Of a stretch of DNA of 64,000 nt, positions 1 through 7,237 are shown in pieces. Position 1 is the first letter of the stretch. Each line of letters opens with the position of its first letter. The notes beneath the pieces were generated by a model that worked only from the letters and a program-made list of their open reading frames with translations, made no database searches and was not told where the DNA came from. Both the position numbers and the translations under genes were made by a program. This DNA comes from Nakamurella flava (GTDB lineage: Bacteria > Actinomycetota > Actinomycetes > Mycobacteriales > Nakamurellaceae). Where the stretch lies: assembly GCF_005298075.1 (NCBI RefSeq), contig NZ_SZZH01000007.1, forward strand, positions 1 to 64,000. The letters run 5' to 3'.

Positions 1-39
1 CCCCCCCCACCGCCGGATCTCCATCGAGCGAGGCCTAGG

Positions 40-1590
40 TCAGCAGACCTTGACCTTGGTCGCCTCCTTGATGAGCCACCGTCCGTCCTCCCGGGTGAGG
101 AAGCGCTGGTCGACCAGCCGGTCGACGTCCTGCCGCACCTGCCGGAGGTAGTTCCCCTGGTTGCGGTAGAGGTCCTTGAGCGTGGCCTGGTCGAAGGGCT
201 TCTCCCAGCCGGCGATGAAGCAGAACGAGGCGCCGGTCGCCGTGCCGTTCCAGGTGCTGGTGGGCACGTCCAGGTACGGCGAACGGAGCCCGCCCTGCAC
301 GTTGCCGAACCGGTCGAGCACCGGGGCGCCGTTCTCGACACGGATCGGCTCGGCCCGCGGCGGGGCGATGCCCCTACGGACCCAGGCGTCCATGTTGCGG
401 AGCGCCGCGTCGAAGAAGATGGCGCTGGGGAACCGGCTCCGGGGTCCCTCGTTGCAGGACAGCGGCGGGACGTCCCGGCCGGCCTGCACGATGTCGTCCG
501 GGGCGGCGGAGTAGTAGAGCTCGTCCGGGGTGGCGTGACCGGCGCCGGCCATCTCGTAGTGCCGGTACTGATCGCCCGGAGCGTCGCTGTCCGGACGCCG
601 GGACGCGATGCCGATCAGGTAGTCGGACTGGGACATGATCCGCATGATCGGGACGCCCACGTTGCTGAACTGCCGGCGGGGGTCGTCGACCGGCGGGGCG
701 GCCTCGCACTGGTTCATCGGCACGGCGCCGACGAAGGCGCCGCCGGCGACCGCGACGATGTAGGCGTCGTAGACCGGCTTGCCCTGCGCGGCGACGACCC
801 GCGGGTGGATGCCGTTGATGTAGTTGACCAGGTAGCCGCCGGTCTGCGAATAGCCGAAGCCGTAGGCCTTGGTGACCTGGCTGCGGTTCTTCGCATAGCG
901 CAGCGGGTTGGTCGGGGCGTCGCTGCGCAGCCACGTGCCGACCTGGCTGTAGATGTCCCAGGCCAGCCCGTTCTCGGTGCTGCGGGAGCTGTCGGTGGCG
1001 ACCGCCTGGCAGTTGGCCGGGTCGTCCGACGGGAGCGGATTGGCGAACGACAGGGGCGCGTAACGCTGCGGGTCGAACGTCTTCAGCGCGTCCACCGAGA
1101 TGGGCTTGGCGGTGATCCCGACCCAGGCGTCGCCGTTGGCGATGATCTGCCGCTGGGCCACCGCCCAGCCGATGTTGAGGTCGAACCGGTTGGACGGGTT
1201 GAGCATCTCGACGACGACGTTTCCGCTGAACCGCTTGCCGTTGTCCGGGCGGCGGACGAGGACGCGGGTGGTGTACGGCGCGTCGGCCGTGCGGATCTCG
1301 GCCGGCCCGGGCCCGGGCCAGGTGTAGACGTTGGCCTTCCCGCTGACCAGGTACTCCTCCTCGACGTACTGGTCCTTGCGGAGGTCCTGTGGGCGCAACT
1401 GGTGGTCGGCCGCGCCGAACGGGTAGGAATCGGCGGTGACCGGGAGGGGCGCGCTGACCGTGGGGACGGGGATGCCGCCGGGCGGTGGGGACGGGGGTGC
1501 GGCCGCCGCCGGGGTGGTCACGCTGACGGTGCTGCCGATGACGAGTGCCGTCAACAGCAGCCCGGCGAATCTGCGGGCAGGGTGGGGCAT
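40..1590 (-). CDS. Secreted alpha/beta hydrolase domain protein
   Basis: This 516-residue protein begins with a Sec-type signal peptide: basic residues, a hydrophobic stretch around residues 10-30, then an Ala-rich cleavage region ending PAAAAPP. The mature part has an alpha/beta-hydrolase nucleophile elbow, GYSQTGG, with Ser as probable nucleophile, and a late His-containing segment (GAGHATP). Length and layout fit the large secreted 'alpha/beta hydrolase domain' family (Abhydrolase_10 type), whose substrates are mostly unknown. It is transcribed leftward on its own; the upstream region carries repeated TTCACA motifs. I infer an extracellular esterase-like activity but cannot name a substrate. 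Confidence 0.75.
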   Translation of the reverse strand: MPHPARRFAGLLLTALVIGSTVSVTTPAAAAPPSPPPGGIPVPTVSAPLPVTADSYPFGAADHQLRPQDLRKDQYVEEEYLVSGKANVYTWPGPGPAEIRTADAPYTTRVLVRRPDNGKRFSGNVVVEMLNPSNRFDLNIGWAVAQRQIIANGDAWVGITAKPISVDALKTFDPQRYAPLSFANPLPSDDPANCQAVATDSSRSTENGLAWDIYSQVGTWLRSDAPTNPLRYAKNRSQVTKAYGFGYSQTGGYLVNYINGIHPRVVAAQGKPVYDAYIVAVAGGAFVGAVPMNQCEAAPPVDDPRRQFSNVGVPIMRIMSQSDYLIGIASRRPDSDAPGDQYRHYEMAGAGHATPDELYYSAAPDDIVQAGRDVPPLSCNEGPRSRFPSAIFFDAALRNMDAWVRRGIAPPRAEPIRVENGAPVLDRFGNVQGGLRSPYLDVPTSTWNGTATGASFCFIAGWEKPFDQATLKDLYRNQGNYLRQVRQDVDRLVDQRFLTREDGRWLIKEATKVKVC

Positions 1591-1721
1591 CGACCTCTCC
1601 TACGAACGACGGTGTCCGGTGGGTCCGCGGTCAGGGCGCGCCGAACGGGGGCGTGGGCCTGGGGCCCGACCCGAGGGATGCGCCCTGCGATGACGCCGGG
1701 TGAGTGACCACAAACTATGTG

Positions 1722-1788
1722 TTCACACGATCGGTTCACAAGGTCTTCACAGAATCGACAGTCGTTCTGCGACAACGACTTTCGTTGT
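1722..1788. promoter_or_regulatory. Repeated TTCACA boxes and an ACAACG inverted repeat
   Basis: Three TTCACA boxes lie at 1722-1727, 1735-1740 and 1746-1751. An ACAACG/CGTTGT inverted repeat with a 5-base loop spans 1772-1788. They sit 130-200 bp upstream of the secreted hydrolase start in an AT-richer patch. Read on the minus strand the boxes are TGTGAA, similar to half-sites of CRP/GlxR-type regulators. Their role as a regulatory region is inference. Confidence 0.35.
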
Positions 1789-1831
1789 GCAACGGCACAC
1801 TGCCGTACCGCTGCCGGCGATGGTTCGCGCG

Positions 1832-2179
1832 TCAGCGACCGTCGATCTGCGCCAGGCGCGCCGTGACCAGGGCGCGGACCAACTCCTCGTCGATCGGCTG
1901 ATCCGGGGGGAGCCGGATCGTGCCCTTGGCGTGGTCGATCCCGGTGAGCCGGTCGGCGACGGCCTCGACGGCGGCGGCGCTGAACGGGTAGACACCGATG
2001 TGCTTGCGTGCCCGCATCACCGCCAGCAGGCCCTTGCCCCGGAACAGCAATGCGGGCATGCCGTAGCTCGTGCCCTGCTCGGCCTGCGGGGCAACGGTCC
2101 GGGCGACGGCGTAGATGCGGCCGACGAGGTCGGCGTCGGCCGGTTCCAGGCCGGCCAGATAGTCGTCGACGGTCCCCAT
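1832..2179 (-). CDS. DUF1801 (YdhG-like) protein
   Basis: This 115-residue protein has the DUF1801 pattern: an N-terminal DYLAGLEP helix, the segment GTSYGMPALLFRGKGLLAV, then HIGVYPF and a C-terminal KGTIRLPPDQP motif. Family members are small cytoplasmic alpha/beta proteins; some are called iron-chaperone-like, but the function is not established. I place the start at the ATG at 2179. Upstream in-frame sequence overlaps the divergent ureohydrolase gene and looks non-coding. The gene is divergent from the agmatinase-like gene with about 70 bp between them, so they may share a control region. Confidence 0.8.
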   Translation of the reverse strand: MGTVDDYLAGLEPADADLVGRIYAVARTVAPQAEQGTSYGMPALLFRGKGLLAVMRARKHIGVYPFSAAAVEAVADRLTGIDHAKGTIRLPPDQPIDEELVRALVTARLAQIDGR

Positions 2180-2248
2180 CGAGCCATCCTGGCCGGACCG
2201 GCGGGTGTCCGCGACCGGAGCGCCACCTCTGCGCGGCACACTGACCGC

Positions 2249-3352
2249 ATGACCCGCTACGGCTCGATGTACGGACCGGACATCACGTTCACCGGGGTGC
2301 CGCGGTGCGACCTTTCCGACCCGGCCAGCTGGGCCGACGCGCAGGCGGTCATCATCGGCGCCCCGTTCGACTCGGGCACCTCCTACCGTTCCGGTGCGCG
2401 GATGGGACCGATGGCCCTGCGGTCCTGCGACTACTCCGAACACACCGGCTCCCGGCCACATCTGGCCCTGCGCGTCGATCCCCTCCTCGACCTCGGGGTG
2501 GTCGATGCCGGAGACGTCGAGATGGCCCCCACCGAGATCACCCGGTCACTGGACGCGCTGCGCCAGGCCGTGCACACCGTCGCCGCGGCCGGGAAGATCC
2601 CCGTCGTCCTGGGCGGCGACCACACCGTCGCCCAACCCGACATCACCGCCGTCGCCGAGCATCTGGGGTTCGGCCGGCTGGCCGTCATCCACTTCGACGC
2701 GCACGCCGACACCGGCGACATCCAGTTCGGGTCGCTCTACGGGCACGGCCTGCCGATGCGCAGGCTCATCGAGTCCGGCGCGGTCCCCGGGGACAAGTTC
2801 CTGCAGATCGGCCTGCGCGGCTACTGGCCCGAGCCCCCCGAACTGCAGTGGATGGCCGAGCAGGGCATGCGCTGCTACGAGATGGCCGAGATCGGCCGCC
2901 GGGGGCTGGACGCCGTGCTGACCGAGGCGCTGGCCATCGCCGCCACCGACACCGACGGCGTCTGGCTGTCCGTCGACATCGACGTCGTCGAGCCCGGTCT
3001 CGCACCGGGAACCGGCACCCCGGAACCCGGCGGGCTGACCGGTCGGGAACTGCTGGACGCCGTCCGTCGCATCGGTCGCGAGGCGGACCTGGTCGGCCTG
3101 GAGATCGTGGAGGTCGCCCCGGCCTACGACCACGCCGACGTCACCGCCATGCTCGGCAACCGCGTCGTGCTGGAGACGCTGTCCGGGATCGCCCGGCGGC
3201 GCGCCGATCTCGCCGCCGGCACCGTCTGGGACGAGACGACACCGCTGATGGCCCTGCGGGTTCCGGGCAGGTCCGGCGCCCCGGCCGTGCAGGACGCGGT
3301 ACGGACGGCGCGGGAGAGGGAACAGGACCGCGAGCACGAGCGGCCGCTCTGA
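2249..3352 (+). CDS. speB: Agmatinase-family ureohydrolase
   Basis: This 367-residue member of the ureohydrolase (arginase/agmatinase) superfamily has all the manganese-ligand motifs: GGDHTV near residue 128, FDAHADTG near 150 and SVDIDVVEPG near 242. It should release urea from a guanidino compound. Agmatine (giving putrescine) is the usual assignment, but guanidinobutyrate or a related substrate is equally possible from sequence. The start at 2249 (MTRYGSMYGPD) matches the family N-terminus; the open frame continues upstream but that stretch is not protein-like. It is convergent with the DUF1345 gene, with the stop codons almost touching. Confidence 0.85.
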   Translation: MTRYGSMYGPDITFTGVPRCDLSDPASWADAQAVIIGAPFDSGTSYRSGARMGPMALRSCDYSEHTGSRPHLALRVDPLLDLGVVDAGDVEMAPTEITRSLDALRQAVHTVAAAGKIPVVLGGDHTVAQPDITAVAEHLGFGRLAVIHFDAHADTGDIQFGSLYGHGLPMRRLIESGAVPGDKFLQIGLRGYWPEPPELQWMAEQGMRCYEMAEIGRRGLDAVLTEALAIAATDTDGVWLSVDIDVVEPGLAPGTGTPEPGGLTGRELLDAVRRIGREADLVGLEIVEVAPAYDHADVTAMLGNRVVLETLSGIARRRADLAAGTVWDETTPLMALRVPGRSGAPAVQDAVRTAREREQDREHERPL

Positions 3353-3353
3353 G

Positions 3354-4061
3354 TCAGCGCAGGATCCCGATCGCGAACGCCAGCACCGCCGCGTTGAAGA
3401 AGAACGCGACCACCTGGTGCACCAGGACGTGCCAGCGCATCTCGGTGGTGGTCACCAGGGTGTCCGAGGCCGAGAACGCGGTGCCGATCGTCATGGCGAA
3501 GTACAGGAAGTCGACCGGGCCAGGAACCTCGGTCTCGGGGAACCGCAACCCACCGCCGATCCGGTCGTAATGCCCGGCGTACCACCGGGCGTAGGCACTG
3601 TGCAGCAGGACCCAGGCCAGCAGCATCGCGATGGTGCCCGTGATGGCGTGCCAGAACTGCTGCTCCTCGGTGAGCTGCTCCGCGTCGCCCCAGGCCACGT
3701 CGATCGCGGCGCCCAGACCGGTCAGGCTGACCATGGTGACCATCAGGAACGTGATCCGCAGCCGGCCGGTCCACGGGTGCCGATTCAGCACGCGTGTGCC
3801 CCGCCGGCTCCGTCGCAGCACCACCGCGCCGACGACGATGTAGACGAAGGCGACGACGTTCCACCAGACCAGGAACCACACCCCGAGGTCGTCGGCGGTG
3901 GTGAGGAAACCGACGCCCAGGACGATGAGCAGGATCTCCGTCGCCCGGACCGACGCGATGCGGAGCAACGCCGCGGGACCGGCCGACCGGGTCACCTCCA
4001 TCGCCGTCGGCACGTCACCAGTAGCCGCCGGTCGCCGCCCGTTCCCCTCGTCGATCGTCAT
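3354..4061 (-). CDS. DUF1345 membrane protein
   Basis: This 235-residue integral membrane protein has about five predicted hydrophobic segments. Its C-terminal half carries the DUF1345 signature: LLHSAYARWYAGHY, then FPETEVPGPVDFLYFAMTIG and FSASDTLVTT, followed by a final hydrophobic helix. The biochemical role of DUF1345 is unknown. The ATG at 4061 is preceded by a G-rich SD-like stretch; the longer upstream frame overlaps the bpa 3' end and is unlikely to be used. It lies 25 bp downstream of bpa on the same strand and may be cotranscribed with it. Confidence 0.8.
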   Translation of the reverse strand: MTIDEGNGRRPAATGDVPTAMEVTRSAGPAALLRIASVRATEILLIVLGVGFLTTADDLGVWFLVWWNVVAFVYIVVGAVVLRRSRRGTRVLNRHPWTGRLRITFLMVTMVSLTGLGAAIDVAWGDAEQLTEEQQFWHAITGTIAMLLAWVLLHSAYARWYAGHYDRIGGGLRFPETEVPGPVDFLYFAMTIGTAFSASDTLVTTTEMRWHVLVHQVVAFFFNAAVLAFAIGILR

Positions 4062-4086
4062 CTCGCCCCCCCGGGTCGTCCTCGGC

Positions 4087-4665
4087 TCAGATGTACTGGC
4101 CGGTGCCGGACCCACCGCCCAACGGATGCCCGGGTCCGCCCTCCCCGCCGCCCAGGCCGGGCGGCAGCGCACCCCGACGCATCTGTTCGAGCTGTGCGCG
4201 GGCCGCCACCTGCTGGGCGACGAGCGCGGCCTGCAGTCCGTGGAACACACCCTCCAGCCAGCCGACCAGCTGGGCCTGGGCGATCCGCAGCTCGGACTCC
4301 GACGGCACCTCGTCCGAGTCGAACGGCAGGGACAGCCGTTCCAGTTCCTCCCGCAGATCCGGCGTCAGTCCCTCCTCCAGCTCCTTGATCGATCGCTGGT
4401 GGATCTCCTTGAGCCGGGCCCGGCTGGCCTCGTCCAGCGGCGCCGACCGGACCTCCTCGAGGAGCTGTTTGATCATGGTGCCGATCCGCATGACCTTGGC
4501 CGGCTCGCCGATCGCGTCGCCCGGCGACACCGGACCGTCCTGCCCCTGGTCGCCCGACGTGGGGCCGTCACCGGACCGTCCGTCGGTGGCCGGCACGTCG
4601 GCGTAGCCCACCGGCTGGCCGTCCGGGCCGATGACCACGACCTTCTGGTTCGGCGTCTCGGTCAC
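4087..4665 (-). CDS. bpa: Bacterial proteasome activator Bpa
   Basis: This 192-residue protein closely matches the actinobacterial proteasome activator Bpa/PafE (Mycobacterium tuberculosis Rv3780). The conserved core runs from EPAKVMRIGTMIKQLLEEVR through the helical segments LDEASRARLKEIHQ and LRIAQAQLVGWLEGVFHG to ARAQLEQMRRGALPPG. In the family this core forms a dodecameric ring that opens the 20S proteasome gate without ATP. The C-terminal tail is Gly-rich and ends GTGQYI, the position of the gate-opening GQYL motif, here with Ile for Leu. No proteasome or Pup-ligase gene lies in this window. The N-terminal 50 residues are variable, as in homologues. Confidence 0.93.
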   Translation of the reverse strand: MTETPNQKVVVIGPDGQPVGYADVPATDGRSGDGPTSGDQGQDGPVSPGDAIGEPAKVMRIGTMIKQLLEEVRSAPLDEASRARLKEIHQRSIKELEEGLTPDLREELERLSLPFDSDEVPSESELRIAQAQLVGWLEGVFHGLQAALVAQQVAARAQLEQMRRGALPPGLGGGEGGPGHPLGGGSGTGQYI

Positions 4666-4719
4666 GTCGTGTCTCCTATCGGTGGTGGTGCTGATCCGGA
4701 TGCGGACGGTACGGGTCCG

Positions 4720-5727
4720 TCAGCTGAACTGTTCCCCGCCGGGGGCCCGCAGCAGCACCTTGCCCAGATGTCCACCCTCGGCCAACCGGCGATGGCCCTG
4801 ACCGGCGTCGGACATCTCGATCACGCGGTCGATGACCGGGCGCACGCGACCCGCGGCGATCAGCGGCCACAGGTGCTCCACGACCGCCGTGACCACCTCG
4901 CCCTTGGACCCCGGACCGGTCACCGGACGGGACCGCAGCGCCGTCCCGATGACGCCGGCGCGTTTGCGCAGCAGCGCGCCGATGTCCAGTTCGGCCGTCG
5001 TCCCGCCCTGCATGCCGATGACGACGAGGCGGCCGCCGTCGGCCAGGGCGGCGACGTTGCGGGCCAGGTACTTGGCCCCCACCACGTCCAGGATGACGTC
5101 CGCGCCCCGGCCGTCGGTGGCCTGCTGGAGCGCCTCGACGAAGTCCTCGTCGCGGTAGTTGATGGTGATGTCGGCGCCGAGTTCGCGGCAGGCGGCCAGC
5201 GCCTCGGGCCGGGAGGCGGTCACCGCGACCGTCGCCCCCAGGGCCTTCGCCACCTGAATCGCCATCGTGCCGATCCCGGACGACCCGCCGTGGATCAGCA
5301 CCGTCTGCCCGGAGCGCAGCCCAGCGGTGAGGACCAGGTTCGACCAGACCGTGCAGGCGACCTCGGGCAGCCCGGCCGCGTCGACCAGATCGACCCCGGC
5401 CGGGACGGGCATGACCTGGGCGGCAGGCACGACGACCTTTTCCGCGTATCCGCCGCCGGCCAGCAACGCGCACACCGGCTCGCCGGTCGGCCACTCGGTG
5501 ACTCCGTCGCCGACCGCGCTGATCGTCCCCGAACACTCCAGCCCCAGGGTCGTCGACGCCCCCGGCGGCGGCGGGTAGTGCCCGGATGCCTGCAACAGGT
5601 CCGCCCGGTTCACCCCGGCCGCGGCGACGTCGATGACGACCTCACCGAGCCCCGGCTCGGGGTCGGGCACCTCGTTCCAGCCCAGCGTCGCCGGAGAACC
5701 CGGCTCGTCCACGGTCACCGCCCACAT
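4720..5727 (-). CDS. NAD(P)H:quinone oxidoreductase, MDR family
   Basis: This 335-residue zinc-independent medium-chain dehydrogenase/reductase belongs to the quinone oxidoreductase (Qor/PIG3) group. It has the N-terminal GroES-like domain (VDVAAAGVNRADLLQASGHY), the nucleotide-binding turn IHGGSSGIGTMAIQVAKALG near residues 144-163, and the DVILDVVGAKYLARN segment. The length is typical. It probably reduces quinones or related enones with NADPH in the cytoplasm. It lies 54 bp upstream of bpa on the same strand and could be its operon leader. Confidence 0.85.
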   Translation of the reverse strand: MWAVTVDEPGSPATLGWNEVPDPEPGLGEVVIDVAAAGVNRADLLQASGHYPPPPGASTTLGLECSGTISAVGDGVTEWPTGEPVCALLAGGGYAEKVVVPAAQVMPVPAGVDLVDAAGLPEVACTVWSNLVLTAGLRSGQTVLIHGGSSGIGTMAIQVAKALGATVAVTASRPEALAACRELGADITINYRDEDFVEALQQATDGRGADVILDVVGAKYLARNVAALADGGRLVVIGMQGGTTAELDIGALLRKRAGVIGTALRSRPVTGPGSKGEVVTAVVEHLWPLIAAGRVRPVIDRVIEMSDAGQGHRRLAEGGHLGKVLLRAPGGEQFS

Positions 5728-5821
5728 GGGCCCGAGGGTAATCCGCCTGACCGGGGGCCCGGCCGTGCCCTAGGTTCGGTCCACTCGCATCGGCCGCCCA
5801 ACCGGCGTCCCCTACCGCGCT

Positions 5822-5878
5822 ACTGGGCGCAACACGCCGTCTCTGCGACAGAACAGCGGCGGTCTTTACCCAGTCGCG
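5822..5878. repeat. Dispersed hairpin repeat, copy A
   Basis: This 57-bp element is nearly the same, base for base, as the one at 6134-6190: shared core GCGCAACACGCCG, then GCGACAGAA, then CAGCGGCGGTCTTTACC. It can fold through CTGGG/CCCAG and CGCCG/CGGCG pairs. Unlike the other copies, no intact gene ends beside it; it precedes the acetyltransferase remnant. Related elements lie at 7169-7229, 36288-36348 and 37964-38017. Confidence 0.7.
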
Positions 5879-5912
5879 GCGGGGCGAGGGCGGGATCGAG
5901 GGAGGCGCATGA

Positions 5913-6122
5913 CCGTTCGTCGACAACCCGCGCTCCCGCGGCGTCTCCGACCGGCTGGGTTACCGGCCCAACGGCCTCGAGTACGTCCAACGCCGACCCG
6001 GTGAACGCGCGGTGTCGCAGCGACTGATGGTGACGCCCGAGGACTTCCGCCGGCCGGACTGGACGCTGCGGGTGGCGGGTCTGGACGCCTGTCGTGGGCT
6101 GCTCGGGCTGCCCACGACCTGA
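5913..6122 (+). pseudogene. 3' remnant of a GNAT N-acetyltransferase gene
   Basis: Reading from 5913 in frame to the TGA at 6120-6122 gives about 69 residues resembling the C-terminus of a GNAT acetyltransferase. The segment VDNPRSRGVSDRLGYRPNG is the usual 'N-x-x-S-x-x-V-x-x-x-LGY' helix and strand near the acetyl-CoA site, followed by a tail ending ACRGLLGLPTT. The frame is closed by a TGA directly upstream (5910-5912) and has no start or N-terminal domain. It is therefore a broken remnant. It lies between repeat copies A and B, suggesting the rest was lost by a rearrangement involving the repeats. Confidence 0.6.
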
Positions 6123-6133
6123 CCTGCTGGGCG

Positions 6134-6190
6134 CGACTGAGCGCAACACGCCGCCTCCGCGACAGAAACAGCGGCGGTCTTTACCAAGTC
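6134..6190. repeat. Dispersed hairpin repeat, copy B
   Basis: Second copy of the 57-bp repeat, with GACT/AGTC and GCCGC/GCGGC pairing. It starts about 12 bp after the acetyltransferase remnant and ends 15 bp before the stop of the leftward EamA gene, so it may act as that gene's transcription terminator. Confidence 0.7.
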
Positions 6191-6205
6191 CCCAGGGGGC
6201 CGGGG

Positions 6206-7111
6206 TCAGGACGTCGCCGGGAGCGACGCGGCGTCCTGCGGCGGGGGACGGTCGGCGGACAGCACGATGGCCGTGCACACCAGGGCGATGCCGGCCAGCT
6301 CGGCCGGGGTGGGGACCTGGGTGAGCACGACGGCGCCGACCAGCGCGGCGGTCACCGGGAGCAGGGCCAGCAGGATCGCGAACCGGGCCGCGGTCACCCG
6401 CCGCAGCACGACCTGTTCCAGCGCGTACGGCACCACTGAGCTGAGGACGGCGATGCCGAGCACCGCGGCCAGCCGGCCGAGGTCGGCGACGACCGGGGTG
6501 ATGACGGTGACGCCGAGCGGCAGGTAGAACAGCGCCCCGGCGGTCATCCCGACGGCGAGCGACGAGATGCCGTCCCGCCGGGCGGCGATCCGCCGGCCCA
6601 GCAGGATGTAACCGGCCCAGGTCAGCCCGGAGATGCCGATGGCGATCAGGCCGACGACGGTTCCGGACTCGCCGGTGCCCAGCTCCACGATCGACAGCAG
6701 GACGACGCCGCCGGCGGCCAGCACGATGGCCACCCGGTCCCGCCACCCCGATCCGGTGATGGCGGCGACGGCGACCGGGCCGAGGAACTCGATGGCCACG
6801 GCCGTGCCCAGGGGCAGGTGATCGATGGCGATGTAGAACGAGACGTTCATGGTCGCCAGCACGACCCCGAACACCGCCGAGTGCAGCAGTTCCGTGCGGG
6901 TCCAGCGGCTGCGCCACGGTCGCCGCCAGGCCAGCAGCACGACCGCCGACGCCGCGATCCGCCACCAGGCGATCCCGGCGGCCGTCACGACGGTGAACAG
7001 GCTGACCGCGAGGGCGGCGCCGAGGTACTGGCTGATGCCCGAGGCCAGGAACAACAGCGGGACGGGGATGCCGCCCGGTCGTCGACTGCGGACGGATGAG
7101 TCGGCGGGCAC
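6206..7111 (-). CDS. EamA/RhtA-type amino acid or metabolite exporter
   Basis: This 301-residue protein has ten predicted membrane helices in two EamA repeats. The first repeat includes FYIAIDHLPLGTAVAIEFLGPV, a hallmark of the RhtA (threonine/homoserine exporter) subgroup; the second includes the VVPYALEQVVLRRV segment. It probably exports amino acids or similar small metabolites across the cytoplasmic membrane; the substrate is not predictable. The ATG at 7111 gives a short polar leader before the first helix. Hairpin repeat B follows its stop codon. Confidence 0.8.
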   Translation of the reverse strand: MPADSSVRSRRPGGIPVPLLFLASGISQYLGAALAVSLFTVVTAAGIAWWRIAASAVVLLAWRRPWRSRWTRTELLHSAVFGVVLATMNVSFYIAIDHLPLGTAVAIEFLGPVAVAAITGSGWRDRVAIVLAAGGVVLLSIVELGTGESGTVVGLIAIGISGLTWAGYILLGRRIAARRDGISSLAVGMTAGALFYLPLGVTVITPVVADLGRLAAVLGIAVLSSVVPYALEQVVLRRVTAARFAILLALLPVTAALVGAVVLTQVPTPAELAGIALVCTAIVLSADRPPPQDAASLPATS

Positions 7112-7168
7112 AGCGAGTCACTGTAGGTGCCGACGGGGTTCGACTCCGGACCTGTTGCCGACCGTCGC

Positions 7169-7229
7169 CGCGACTGGGGACGACACGCCGCCTCGCCGAC
7201 GGAATAGCGGCGGTCTTGACCAAGTCGCG
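7169..7229 (-). terminator. Hairpin repeat copy C, downstream of the metallopeptidase gene
   Basis: Outer arms CGCGACT (7169-7175) and AGTCGCG (7223-7229) pair perfectly, and an inner CGCCGC/GCGGCG pair continues the stem. Its sequence is related to copies A and B. It begins 8 bp after the stop of the leftward metallopeptidase gene, the position of a terminator. Confidence 0.6.
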
Positions 7230-7237
7230 GGTGGGGC

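Noticed and set aside
535-1707. Long plus-strand open frame opposite the secreted hydrolase
   Set aside because: Composition is a GC-rich antisense shadow with no domain pattern; the minus-strand frame has a signal peptide and a hydrolase motif.
1700-2248. In-frame upstream extension of the agmatinase gene
   Set aside because: The extra 183 codons lie opposite the DUF1801 gene and lack protein-like composition; the family N-terminus begins at 2249.
3898-6027. 709-codon plus-strand frame opposite bpa and the quinone oxidoreductase
   Set aside because: Antisense shadow; both minus-strand genes have clear family motifs, and this frame has none.
5822-7229. CRISPR array
   Set aside because: Copies are irregularly spaced, diverged, self-complementary and associated with gene ends; no cas genes are present.
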